64,000 nucleotides of DNA from Dactylis glomerata (GCA_007115705.1 QXEO01002100.1:1922001-1986000), one strand, 5' to 3'; numbered from the stretch's first letter, positions 1 to 11,060 are shown. The notes: a model not told the origin generated them from the sequence alone. A program made the numbers and translations.

Positions 1-660
1 TTGATCATGATAGGCAGCTCACAAGATCTAAACATGAAGCACATGCAGGAGAAGATATCCATCTAGCTACTGCTATGGACCAGTAGTCCAAGGAAGACTA
101 ATCACGCATCACTCCATAGGCAGGCATGGTGACGAAGAAGGCCTCCGGTGGTGATTCCCCTCTCCGGCAGGGTGCCGGGAAGAGCTTCTGGACCCTCCCG
201 ATCTCGCTCGACAATGGCGGCGACTTACAGTATGTTTCGTGGAAAATTGATCGGGTATTTAGGTTTTCCTCGCCGCGGAGAATATATATAGGCGGAAGGG
301 CGGCGTCAGGAGGTGGGCCAGGTGACCCCACCACCTGGTGGCACGGGCCAGGGGCTGGTCGCGCCACCCCATGGTGTGGCTAGCCCCTGGCTCCCCTCCG
401 TCTCTGCTTTGGACTCCGTCTCGTATCGGGAAAAATAGGAACTTTGGATTTTGTTTTGTCCAATTTCGAGAATATTTCCTGTGTAGCTTTTCTGAAACAC
501 AAAAATAGCAGAAAACAGGGAACTGGCACTGTGGCATCTCGTTAATAGGTTAGTTCCAGAAAATGCATAAAAACACCACGAAGTGTAACAAAACACAAAG
601 CAAATGGTGCATAAACAAGCATGGAGCATCAAAAATTATAGATACGTTTGAGACGTATCA
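1..660 (-). mobile_element. Partial LTR (family 1, TGATACGTCTC type), truncated by window edge
   Basis: Read on the minus strand, this begins at 660 with TGATACGTCTCAAACGTATC and runs into the window edge. It matches the LTRs at 28059-29702 and 46165-47814 along its whole length, including the shared stretches around the A-rich 540-640 region and the GC-rich 120-400 region. A TATA-like CTATATATA motif on the minus strand lies near 283-292. No polypurine tract follows position 660, so this is the outer end of a 5' LTR or a solo LTR rather than the internal edge of a 3' LTR. The family assignment to Gypsy is inferred from the PBS of the complete copies. Confidence 0.85.
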
Positions 661-2230
661 CCAATCGCAAAGTGATGTAGCAAGAGTGTTTTCCCCACAA
701 GGGTGACTCGGGGGGTTTATATCAAACTCTCGGTGAATAAGTAGAAATCACTTCTCCTTCCTCTTCAAGCAAACTAAAATAAACAACTATTGCCTTGTGT
801 CTCCAAGTCCACCAAGTGGTTTCAAGCACAAGGTTTTGAATTAGAATTGAAACAAATATATAAATATGATAAAAACAATAAGCAGCACAACAAAATAAAC
901 TAAATGCAATAAGGAAGATAGACTAAATGATTTGCAATATGGCGGTGTAATAGCATTTGTAATAGTGAAAACTATATGAAATAACTAAATGCAAGTGCGA
1001 TAGATGTTTTTGTATTTTGGGATTTAATTAATGCCGAAAATTAAAGTGTGAGTAAATTTAAGTAAAAGGTGTTTCCTATGATTAAAAATAGGCCGGGTTT
1101 ATAGTTTCACTTGTCTATTCTCTCATAAGCACGTTGGACTCAAAACAACTCCAAGTTAAGCATAATATGGATGCAATTTCATAATTTGTTTGATAAGTAT
1201 TCATATGGGCATCATGTTCTATAGTTGGGTTGGTGCAACATACCTCACTAATACTCCACTAGTAAGGGAATCCTCCTCGAACTAGTACTAAGATAAAAAA
1301 GTGTATTGCCTTTGCTTCTATGTCATGATGTTGAATCAAATATACTACCTCAACATATATGAGAACCACCTAACGAATCACTAGACAGTAATAGCGCATG
1401 CATGTTACTCCAATAAATGCATAGGTTCCCCCCCTCTCGCTCCCTATCAGAATATTTTGATAAGAACATGTAATCAAGAACGGGGTATATAATATGCATC
1501 TACTCATACATCAAATACAATCTGAAAATAATAATCTCAAATATTCAATTCATTAAAACAAAAGATCCACAAAGGTATTACATATATGATCACAATCATG
1601 TAGAAATCACATGTGATTCTAGTTAGTGAAGATTAAAGAGAGAGAGAGAGAGAGATATAGCAAGCTACTCCCATAAGCTCGTAGCCCAAGGGTGGATTAC
1701 TCCCGCTTTATCATGGAGATAAAGGATGTTGATGGAGAGGTCGGAGATGCGAGCCCGTGGTGTTCAGACGGTGTTACCACCTATAGTCTTTGCAGGAACT
1801 CATCTATTTCATGTTTCTGTTTCCATGGTGTGTCGTACTTTGTAATCGCGAACAGGACCCTTCTTAAAGATGGTTTCATGTCAAGACGTGTCCGCGGAGA
1901 CGAAGATTGACGACATCGGAACCTCGAGACCCAAATGGGCAAGGGTGGCACGGAAGGGGGTACCAGGTCGTGCCACATATGCTCGTTTGGCCCCTCTAGG
2001 TGTGGCTCCAGGTTTTGTATTTTCATAAAAACTTGCATAAAACAAATCCTAGGTCCTTTTGATAAAGGTCCCTTAATGTGAAAAATCCGAAAAACAAGAT
2101 TTTCCACCCTGCTGAGTTATAATCCAAATAAAAGGGATCTTATAGGAAAATCACCAAAATCATTCTAAACATGATTGTACCAAATAAAAATGAAAAATAG
2201 TTTATTTATTTATTATTATTAATTCATTCA
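661..2230. mobile_element. Degraded LTR-retroelement-like relic
   Basis: There is no coding potential. The A-rich 700-1600 part followed by a GC-richer block with 'gggtggcac...gtcgtgcca'-type sequence (1930-2010) resembles the leader and LTR layout of the grass LTR families in this window, read on the minus strand. I see no clean termini or target duplication. A short (GA)n tract lies at 1637-1655. The assignment is weak and based on composition and general likeness only. Confidence 0.35.
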
Positions 2231-3354
2231 CTCAACAATCAATCTTTCAACACACTCTTGCTTTGAAGAACCTAAAGTTTACTTGCATGTACAAATTGGT
2301 GACAATGAGCATTAAGACCGTAGCAATCTAGATCGTTGTGGATTCGATATTTTTCTTTCAAAACAAGCTACTTTCACTTGTGTACTTCCAAACATCAAGG
2401 AGATGCTTAGTTTGGTGTGACTTGACTGAGATGGATACAATCTAAATGTCACAGAAGAGATCAAATATAAATATTCTCGCCATTTATAGTCTATTTTCAT
2501 ATACATTTAGTTTAAAATTAAATTAAATATGGAAAATAGCAATAAATTCATGTAATTCTGCAAATTATAAGACCTCCCAGGTACGACATCTTTTTGTTGT
2601 GATTTGGGCACGAGTTGTATAATAAATCTAATTATTTATACGAAACTTTTATATTTTTTACAACACTTTATTTCAAATCGCAGTCATAGATAATATTATA
2701 TGCTGAATGTAAACCATATGATGTAATAAATTTCCATTTCTTTATATTATATTGACTCTTAGAGAGATGTTTAAACCATATCTTCTCAAATGTTTTAAAA
2801 TAAGAAAAGAAAACATGACAGGACTTCTCTTATTAATTTGTGACACTTCCATGTCTGTACTCCATATATAGGTATATGGATCCTCGGCTATCTTGAAATA
2901 GATCACTAAATTGCATGGAAAAGAATATCCTGATAAAGATATTTTGTCTTTGATTAGGTGTACTTAGATAATAGATCTATATTATATATGTGGTATTTAA
3001 GAGGATATTGTTAAAAAAAAGTTGCGGGTTGTACGGAAGCATGCCGAGTGTGCTTCTTTTGAAAAATATGTAAAAAAAATATTTGAGAAAACATAGTTGA
3101 AAAATCTCGATGGACATCAACAATGCTACACCTACACACTTACGGTACATTTTTACAGGCCAAACTTAGGGCACGGCATGGTTCAGTCTGATTGGGTTAG
3201 TGTGCGGCGGATTTTCAGATTTTTTTGGCATCCCAGTTCACCACTGTTGGCCACGATCAATCTGTAAGTTGTTTCCGCAACAATATCCCCGTAACCAGCC
3301 ACTAAGTGGTTTCACTGTTATGAGGTAGCAGTAGCTTAGAATAGAGTTGATGGT
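2231..3354. other. Intergenic AT-rich DNA, nothing recognised
   Basis: This stretch has no open frame of note, no RNA gene and no repeat I can delimit. It ends at the 9-bp target duplication of the Mutator-like element. Confidence 0.5.
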
Positions 3355-3363
3355 GAGCGGGAC
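3355..3363. repeat. Left 9-bp target-site duplication of the MULE
   Basis: GAGCGGGAC here pairs with GAGCAGGAT at 11335-11343. Seven of nine bases match. The two differences are transitions (G/A and C/T), as expected for an old insertion. Nine base pairs is the usual Mutator-superfamily duplication length. Confidence 0.85.
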
Positions 3364-3640
3364 GGCGATTTAAACAAAAATAACCTAAACTTGAAACAAT
3401 TGTAAAAAATAAACCTACGGCGAAAAAATTTCACGTGAGTAACCCTTTTTTGCCGCGCCGTTTAGAGTGGCGCTGCTGAGGAAGGTGTGGCGCCGTCAAT
3501 GGTGGCGCAGCAGGTGCTGCCACGTCGGCACAGCGGGACCCGCATCGCTAGTGCGGCGCCACCCGCAGTGGCGCAGCAGGTAAGCGTGTGGCGCCACCCG
3601 CAGTGGCGCGGCACTTTAGGGTTAGAAACCCGCGCCCGAC
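3364..3640 (+). repeat. Left terminal inverted repeat of the MULE
   Basis: This aligns with the reverse complement of 11334 down to about 11070. Shared blocks include TAACCTAAA, AAAAAATAAACCT, TTTCACG, TAACCCTTTTTTGCCGCGCCGTT, CCACGTCGGCAC-like sequence and repeated GTGGCGC/GCGGCGCCA units. Similarity fades past roughly 3640, where the sequence becomes a CT-rich leader. The motif-rich part has many short internal repeats of TGGCGC and its complement. Confidence 0.88.
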
Positions 3641-3778
3641 CGGCCCCCTCCCTCACTTCTCCCTCCCCACCTCTCCCTTCCTCATCCATGGCGGCGGCGG
3701 CGGCTGCTCTTCTCCTTCTTCCCCTTCTCTAATTCTCCAACAAGAAGAAGAGGTGGTGTCCTCAAGATCTTCACTAAG
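3641..3778 (+). other. Probable non-coding first exon of the MULE PMD gene
   Basis: CT-rich leader sequence ends at 3778 in a good splice donor (CACTAAG|GTATTCTCC). The matching acceptor is TTGTTTAG at 4313-4320, just before the ATG at 4322. A short open frame beginning with an alanine-rich stretch (ATG at 3688) stops quickly and is not coding in my reading. The mirror-image exon at the other TIR ends at 10927 with CCTAAG|GTACTCTCC, which supports a shared TIR-promoter layout. Confidence 0.6.
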
Positions 3779-4321
3779 GTATTCTCCCCCCCCCCCCAAT
3801 CCCCTTGCTCTTCTCCCTCTTGCCCTTCTCTAATCCCCTAGTTTGAATCCTAGTTAGTGATGCATGGATTGATATGGTTGATTCAAATGAATGTTTTTTA
3901 TGGATGGATTTGGGAATCCTAGTTAGTGATGGATGGATTTGTATAGATTTGTATTGATTTGTATGGTGGACTTGTATGGTAGATTCAAATGGATGGATTT
4001 GTGTGTTTGATTTATGTAGCTTGTTATTTAACTAGCAATTTTAGATTACTTGTGATGTGCAATTTGTGTGCTTCATAATATGTATGAAATTAGTAGAAAT
4101 ATTATTTGCATATTATATGGATTTGTTGTAGATTAATTGTTTGATTATGTGCATATATGCTCACATATATGTTAATTGGATGAGTTGTAGATGAATTTTA
4201 TAGTTGAAGTTAATTTTAGATGAATTGTATAGTTGTAGATGAATTTTCGGAGATGAATTATTGTAGAAGATTTGTATGGCTTATGTGCATATATGCTCAC
4301 ATTATAGTCAGATTGTTTAGG

Positions 4322-6217
4322 ATGGAGGAGTTAACCAATGAAAGCATTCTCGAGGATGAAGTTGATGTTCGTCACCGTGCCTATATGATGACCGAGAAGA
4401 AGAAGGTAATTAAAAACCAATTACTCAATGTAATATTGGTATGCTTGATTTGATATGTGACAATGAAGCTCGTGTGTGTGCAGGTTCTTGTACCATTGCG
4501 ACTTAGGTACCACCAGATGTCGGCAACGCCGATGAACTACGATGAGCGGTACACCCCCTACATCCAGAATATTGGGCTTCTACCATTCATCTATATGGTC
4601 ACCCGGTCGACACCTAACATGAATCCTGCCGTGATCACCGCGCTTGTCGACCGGTGGAGGCCGGAGACCCACAGCTTTCACCTCCGGACCGGCGAGATGA
4701 CGGTCACGCTGGAGGACATGGAGATGATACTTGCACTCCCCATCGAGGGGGCTCCTCTTTGTATCGATACATCCTGTGATGATTGGCGCGGGAAGATGGT
4801 AGATCTTATTGGGAAGTGCCCCGGGGATACTCTCAACAAGGATGGAGTAAAGTTGAGGGTCGCCGCCGGGGCTACTTTCAAATGGATCTCAGATAACTTC
4901 AATACCTGCCCTGAGGATGCCGATGAGGATGTTGTCAAGATCTACGCCCGCGTGTACGTGTGGTATGTTATCACACGGACTCTGTTCAATGACGCTAGTG
5001 GCAAGACCGCGCACTGGCATTGGCTGAAGGCGCTCACCGTTATGGATAGGAAGTGGAGCTGGGGCACTGCAGCTTTGGCTTGGTTGTACCGTCAGGTAAT
5101 GAGTTGTTTTGTCCACTCCGTATATTTGCTCTCCATTTTGGCTACATTCTTGTTATTGATGTTTGGTTTCATACCATGTGCAGCTTGACGTTGCTTGTTG
5201 TAGGACAGATGTGGATTCTTGTATTGGTGGTCCGCTGCTTCTTCTTTCGGTGTGGAGTTGAGAACGCTTCCCTGTTGGACGACCAAAACTGTCGAAGCGG
5301 AATGACTATGAGGATGGTAACAACGACTACCGGCTTCCCACATGGGCTTACTATTGGGACGTCCATTCTGAGTTTACTTCTGACCCACATTTAGCGTATC
5401 AAGCATACACCAACGAGTTTGACAACCTTGTCCCTGAGCAGGTAAAAAACTCTATTCCCTCACTCTCTCGTTTCCGGTTTGTAGGATCTTCATTATTGTA
5501 TGTTTTAGGTGGAATGGCAACCATATGGTCATGGACATTCTTTCGGTGACGCTGCCTGGCAGCTTAACCCGAGTTGCACGGCGGAAAGAAATCTTTAATA
5601 TATGCGTTGCCCATTGATATGCATGTGGGCTGTTGAGTTTCACTTGACGCAGCGGGTTATGCGGCAGTTTGGTTTATTTCAAAAGCACCCGCTGATATAT
5701 GAGGACACGGATCGTATGCTTCACCGGTATGAATCCTATTTCCGCCGTTCCGCCATTTTGTAATGTACTTCTTGTTTGTTGACAGTGTGCTATTTTAATA
5801 TGCAGCTATGACAGGATCAAACATAGGAAGACAGATTGGCACAATATTCACAAGAAGCATATCAGGACGTTTGAACAACGTGTGGCGGAGGCTAAGCGGG
5901 TAAAAGGAATTAATATATGTGACCATTCTGATGTTGCTTTCAACAACTATCTCCGTTGGTTTCAACCAAGGACTCGTTTGCAGCTTCTTCCGGATGCCTA
6001 CACGGAAGACATTTTGGAAGAACCTTTGCCGTTCGACAAGCTTGGCAATCTTGCTTATAATAAGCTTGTCAGAGAAGGGCGCCAAGTCCCTTTTGCTTCC
6101 ACGATTAACTTTGTGGTAAACTTGTTCTTATTTTTGTAGTCTCACTACTATCTCCATCAGGCGGCAACAATGCAACGACGCGGCAGACGTGCGGCACCAC
6201 AGAGCCTGGCGCGGTAG
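4322..6217 (+). pseudogene. Plant mobile domain (PMD, MAIN/MAIL1-like) gene inside the MULE, broken by two stops
   Basis: Six coding exons with consistent phases can be read: 4322-4405, 4484-5095, 5184-5441, 5509-5726, 5806-6115 and 6161-6217, all with GT..AG introns, giving about 512 codons. Exon 2 carries the start of the PMD fold, recognisable from the 'PYIQNIGLLPFIYMV', 'LVDRWRPETHSFHLRTGEMTVTL' region (read it at 4556-4710) and the GLPIEG-like segment 'LALPIEGAPL'. Later exons hold 'WAYYWDVHSEF' and the 'MRCPLICMWAVEFHL' and 'VMRQFGLFQ' blocks typical of this family. In-frame stops lie at 5259-5261 (TGA, where family members usually have Trp) and 5596-5598 (TAA). PMD proteins occur as host genes (MAIN, MAIL1, silencing and genome stability) and inside transposons. 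Its position next to a transposase says this one is element-borne. Confidence 0.85.
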
Positions 6218-6310
6218 GTTTCGGCGCCAGCCAGCGTGGCGCGGCAGGGCTGCAGCGCCACAAGGAGTTGCGCGGCTCCAGTGAGAGCAACGCCAGGCGC
6301 GACAACCCTG
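6165..6310. repeat. Internal GC-rich block resembling the MULE TIR
   Basis: This stretch has the same vocabulary as the terminal repeats: GTGGCGCGGC, GCGGCACCAC, GGCGCCAGCC, GCAGCGCCAC. It overlaps the last PMD exon and then loses coding potential. It sits between the PMD unit and the minus-strand coiled-coil ORF. It could be a remnant of a second TIR from an element fusion or a tandem internal duplication. Confidence 0.5.
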
Positions 6311-6620
6311 AAGCAAATTGTGAGCAAAAAGTTGCTGAAATTCACAAGCAATACATGGCCAGATGCACAAGTGCGTAATTCATAAGAAACATCAAAATTT
6401 CCAGAAATATTGATGAATGACAAGGTTCACAAAATAATATAAAGATTTGCAAATAGTTCAAAATGACAAGGTTTGCAAATAGTTCAAACAAGGTTCACAC
6501 ATAGTTCAATTCACACAAGGTTCACAAATAGTTCGAAATGGAAGCAAATAGTTCTAAATGATAAGGTTCACACAAGGTTAACATGCAATAGTTCAATATA
6601 TGCCCAAATTCACGAATGCT
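6311..6620. repeat. AT-rich spacer with imperfect short repeats
   Basis: The motif 'aaggttcacaaatagttca' recurs in imperfect copies across about 6420-6600. The stretch separates the 3' ends of the two convergent transcription units and may hold their overlapping 3' UTRs. There is no coding potential. Confidence 0.55.
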
Positions 6621-7361
6621 CTATTCTCTCAAGCATGGTCCCTTTGCCTTCGCCTTCGCTGTGGCATTCCTCTTCTTCTCTTCTTCTTCCTTCTCCTCCC
6701 TTATGGCACACGCCTCGGCAGCCACCCTCTCAGATAGTTCCTTCTTCTCCCTCTTTATCCTTGCGGCCTCCCTTGCTAGGTGCTCCGCCCAATAAGCCTC
6801 GCGCTCCTTCTTAGCACGCGCTTCTCGTTCTTTCTTCTCTTTAAGTGCACGGGCGCGCTTCATATCCTCATACCTCATCGCTTCCCGCCGTAGTCTCCAC
6901 GTCTCCTCCCGCGCCGCTGCCTCTTTCTTAGCTTCCTCTCTCTTCTTTCTCTTTCTTTCTTCCTCTTTCTTGGCCGCATCCTGTTCCTTCACTCTCCTCC
7001 AAGCCTCATTGGAAACATCTTTGTCCTCCTTGTGACCTTGAGTTGAGCTATGTCCCGTCCCCCTCACCTTTCTCTCCCTCTCCCTCTCTACTTCCATGTT
7101 GCTTATCTTATCATAGGCTCTCTTCATTATCTCATCGTACTCACGAATGCTCTTTATTACCCCCTCCGCAAGTTCCTTTTGACGTTGCTCTTCTCTTTCT
7201 CTCCTCATTCTTTCCTCACGAACCCTCAATTATTGCTCTTCTTCCATCCTCATTTGTGTTGCCTCTTTCTTCTTCCTCTCGGCCGCATCCATCTCCATCA
7301 CCTTCCTCCAAGACTCATTGAAGGTCTGATCGCCCTCCTTGTTGGCTTGACTCCCTGCCAT
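6621..7361 (-). pseudogene. Charged coiled-coil ORF of the MULE, one nonsense mutation
   Basis: The frame starts at an ATG at 7361-7359, just after a splice-acceptor-like TTATTCTAG, and runs to 6621 with one in-frame TAA at 7230-7232. Removing that stop leaves about 245 codons. The product is dominated by Glu, Lys and Arg with heptad-like Ala/Leu spacing, so a long helical coiled coil is likely. Two internal segments resemble each other ('NESWRKVMEMDAAERKK' and 'NEAWRRVKEQDAAKKEE', about 55 codons apart), which suggests real coding history. I do not recognise the family. It could be a separate gene or a 3' exon of the transposase transcript, but the splice phase I can see (donor near 7457, acceptor near 7364) does not join the frames. 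Confidence 0.6.
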
Positions 7362-7411
7362 ACCTAGAATAAAAGTGGAGATAAAAGTTAGTAAAAACAA
7401 TATGTAAAATG

Positions 7412-10400
7412 TTATCTCAAATTTAGAAATTGTAGAGTACAAAATAGAAGTACATACGGAAATGGTCCTTGTAGGTATCCTATCATACTAGTTCGATTTA
7501 CACCACCACGGACTCCTCTAAGACCTAGTTGTCTTCCTCTTTGTTGCCTAGGATTACGATAGCTTGGACCACCTTGGTGGCTTCGACCACCTCGGTGACT
7601 AGGACCACTTTGTTGGCTTGGACCATCTTGGTGGCTTGGACCACTTTGTTGGCTTGGACCATCTTGGTGGCTTGGACCACCTCGGTGACTAGGACCACTT
7701 TGTTGGCTTGGACCATCTTTGTGGCTTGGACCACTTTGTTGGGTACTCCTTTGTTGGCTTGGACCATCTTGGTGGCTTGGCCCACTTTGTTGGCTTGCAA
7801 CACTTTGTTGGGTACTCCTTTGTTGGCTTGGACCACCTTGGTGGCTTGGACCTCCTTGTTGGCTACTCATGGGTTGGCTTGTGTTCGGGTCATTTCTCTT
7901 TGTTCTTTTCCTTTGGGTACATGTCCTAGCATTGTGTCCATTACCATTACACTTTCCACAATGAGATCTATCACATGGCTCTTGAAATTGGTCATTTCCT
8001 GATTCTCTTGCACCACCATGACCCCATCCATCCATGTCGCCCCTAAAACGCTTTGTCTGACGTCTTCCACGTTTAACAACCTTCCATGACGGATGGGGCC
8101 ATAGTTGGATTCCATGATACTCGGGCCACTGTGATTGGTCTAGGTATGGGTTAAATCTAGGAGCTCATGTTTTCTTGGTCGTCGTGATGGAGAACTCTGA
8201 CTCTCTCATGGTGAGAGGGTGATTGTAGTCCAAATGACGCACCCGAGCCGCCGTTAGCAAATGCGAGCAAGCGAGATGGACCAAAGATGGCCTCGCACAT
8301 GTGCACTCGCAATTCCTTAGCGAGACCTTGAATGCTCGGCCTCCGTGTTGGACACCGTCGGCCGTGGTTCCTCCGGGCTCATTCACTTGATAAATGAGCT
8401 CTTCGTTATCATAAACGGTGGCAACTTCAGAATCCGCCTTACGAGACTGAAATGTCATCCACTCGTCAACTTTGGGTGGGTACTTGTATTTGTGCTTTTG
8501 CGTATTGTCTCCCGCAATCTGCCTTTCCGTTTCATCTGAGTACTTCAAAAAATACTCATTCAACTTGTCAAATGTGTATCTCACAATTGCCATCACGGGC
8601 AATGCACGGACACCCTTGAGCACCTTGTTGAAGCACTCTGCCATATTGCTTGTCATTTGACCATACCTCCGACCATTTTCATCGTAGGCTCTTGCCCACT
8701 TTGTTCTATCTTGGATGTGCCTATTGAGAAATGCTTGACCCTTAGCATCGAGCTTTCTGTTTGAGGTCAATTTGATGTACAAGTTTGCGAAACGCCGGTC
8801 AGTGAAAGCGAGACAACAATCTTGAAGATCATCGGTCAACTCCTTGCTACCACATGCCCTATAGAAGTTTGAACAGAAATGCCTCATGCACCATCTATGG
8901 TGCAAAAGAGCATGCCCTGGAATTTCAATATTTACCGCTGCGAGAATTCCTTGATGTCGATCTGAGATGACACAAATTTCCCTTTGTGGCGGTAATACCT
9001 TGGTCCTCAAAAGGTGAAAAAACCACTGCCAGTTATTGTTGTTCTCCGCCTCAACGAAAGCAAATGCCAAAGGAACCAAACGGTTGTTGGCATCATTTGC
9101 TATTGCAACCAAGAGAGTCCCCCTATATTGCCCGGTCAAAAATGTGCCATCAATGGAGATTACCGATCTACAATGCTCGAAAGCTTTCATGCTTTGCTGG
9201 AAAGCCCAAAATGCACGGCCAAATACTCGGACAGTTCTTCCATTGTAAATCCTTGTTTCCTGTCCATAAGGCTCTACCACATGAACCATGCCCGGGTTTG
9301 CGTCGGCCATTGCTAACAACAACCGAGGAATTCGGTTGTATGCTTCTTCCCAATCACCATACAACATCCTGAATGCAGCTTGCTTCGCTTTCCATGCCTT
9401 GCCGTATTTCACATCATAGTGAAAGAGAGCTTTCACAAGCTCCATGACTGTCTTGATGCTCATTGTTAGAAGTGACGAGATTTGGTTGGAAAGTCTATAT
9501 GCGATGAACTCGGAGGTGAGTTGTCGGTGATCGTGCTTTACTGCTTTGCCATCCACCCTCTTTCCGCGACACATGTGAGTTGGTACACAACTTGTTATGC
9601 GCCAATCGGGTCCTCCCTTCCATGGTCTTGCACGCACAATCCAAGGACATCCATCCTCCTCGCACTTAACAGTGTAACGCTTCTTCACGTTTGAGTGAAG
9701 CACCGTATAGGGACAATGATACTTAACTGAGAAGTCCTTGATCCATTGTTTAAATTCCACCAAGGTTTTGAACATCAAGCCTTTTGATATACCATTACTC
9801 TCGTGATTGCCATCCCGGTAAGAAGTAGGCCTTGGTCCAAGCACTATACCCTCGCCGCCGTCAACCGTGGCTTCATCCGCGAGACTAAGATCACGGAACA
9901 ATGGTATCCGATGATCTCGCCCCAATACCTTCTCGTGGACTTCGGCCTCATTGGCCGTGAACCCTTCCTCATCAACTTCTTCTTCGGGACCATCGTCATC
10001 CGAGTCTGATGCATAGCATCGCGAGTACGGGATGTCATGGTGTATGTTTTCTTGCGTATAGTACATATCCAAATCTCCAACATTGTGGTCATGAAGCTCA
10101 ATATCATTGTCATCATCCCCGCACTCATCATCCTCCTCTTCCAATGCTTCGTCCTCCTTTGAAATTGGCCTTCCATCCGGCATTTCTTCTTGGTGGTTCG
10201 GTGGAGGATTCCTAGCATCAACCCGGGAGGCACTCCGGTTCAAGTCCAAATGCAAAGTACCATCAACCTTTTTTGTGGCAAATAACTCAAGAGACTTGTC
10301 GAGAGATTCAGCCACCACCTCCTTGTATGCACCCCAACGTTGCTCGGAGTTGATACGCATTATCTTCCAACGGAAGTGCATGCCAAATCCGGCGTTGTGC

Positions 10401-10654
10401 CTACCCTCCAACTCAACAACATCACTAGGGTCCATCCATTTCAACTCTATCCTAACTTGTTCCAACACCTCGGCGTACGTAGGAGTACGCTCGAACACCA
10501 AGTCAAGCTCATCCGGGTCGGGCTCTATATTGCCTTTCAAATATGCTTCCTTGTCAACATATGAACATGAACAATTCTCGCCATACCTATATTTGGTATA
10601 ACAACAATAAGGTAAAAAATAATAATAAGTACCTATGCCAATATTTACTAACAC
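7412..10654 (-). pseudogene. MuDR-type MULE transposase with SWIM and zinc-knuckle domains, one in-frame TGA
   Basis: The open frame 10654-8165 (829 codons) is followed, after a TGA at 8165-8167, by about 250 more codons in the same frame to 7412, so one stop splits an original protein of about 1080 residues. Domains in order: an N-terminal region with acidic stretches; a MuDR-type N-terminal domain around residues 290-365 (GLMF.TLVEFK.WI..F and CEEDGCPW); the MULE DDE transposase core around 490-600 (ISIDGTFLTGQYRGTLLVA, a DRHQGI stretch, HRWCMRHF); a SWIM zinc finger near 790 (CECTC...HLACSHL); and, past the stop, a CCHC zinc knuckle (CGKCNGNGHNARTC) and a Gln/Ser/Gly/Pro tail. The listed 5' limit is only the open-frame limit. 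The initiator is not an ATG there, and a splice acceptor at about 10587 suggests an upstream coding exon I cannot fix. Confidence 0.92.
7540..7872 (-). repeat. 18-nt coding minisatellite in transposase tail
   Basis: Tandem 18-nt units (variants of TTGGACCATCTTGGTGGC on +) encode repeats of the type GPSHQD/GPSQQS on the minus strand. There are at least 15 units, with length and sequence variants. They follow the zinc knuckle. Long open frames on the opposite strand here are by-products of the repeat. Confidence 0.8.
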
Positions 10655-10687
10655 ATCATACTCCCAAACCGCCTAACATAACAAGAA

Positions 10688-10760
10688 AACCTTAACCCTA
10701 ACCCTACCATAACAACAAACCCTAACCTCACAAACCCTAACCCTAACCTACCAATCTACA
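10688..10760 (-). promoter_or_regulatory. Cluster of telo-box-like AACCCTAA motifs upstream of the transposase
   Basis: The plus strand contains several AACCCTAA and ACCCTAACC units within about 70 bp, in the first intron or 5' region of the minus-strand transposase unit. AAACCCTAA (telo-box) is a known plant promoter and 5'-UTR element linked to expression in dividing cells. A regulatory role here is inference. Confidence 0.4.
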
Positions 10761-10926
10761 CTAAAATACTTCATACACATCATACAAGCCAACATTGACC
10801 AAATTAACAAGAATCAACATTGCAATTTTGGTGAATCAATATTTCTAGGGTTTCCAAGATTTGGGGATTCAACAACAAAAATGCAAATTCCAATAGGTCA
10901 AATGAAAGAGAAATGATGGAGAGTAC

Positions 10927-11060
10927 CTTAGGAGACTTGGGGAAGGCGAAATCCACGGAGAAAAGCTTCGATTTGGGTGGTTTTGGGTGGGAGGATTGAG
11001 AGGGGGAGAGAGAGCAGCCGCCACACAACAGGAGGTGAGGGGGGAAGTGAGGGAGGAGGC
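10927..11060 (-). other. Probable non-coding first exon of the transposase unit
   Basis: Reading from the right TIR inward, a CT-rich leader ends at 10927 in a splice donor (CCTAAG|GTACTCTCC). It mirrors the leader and donor at 3641-3778 on the other side of the element. The exon start is not defined. Confidence 0.5.

Noticed and set aside
4457..4483. ATG at 4457 as start of the PMD protein
   Set aside because: The ATG lies in the first intron just before the acceptor at 4483. A spliced start at 4322 gives correct phases with the next exon.
7529..8002. 157-codon plus-strand frame over the transposase tail
   Set aside because: It arises from the 18-nt tandem repeat read on the wrong strand. 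The minus-strand frame has a zinc knuckle.
10688..10760. Interstitial telomere repeat
   Set aside because: The units are AACCCTAA-type with irregular spacing and too few copies. A telo-box promoter cluster explains them better than a telomere array.
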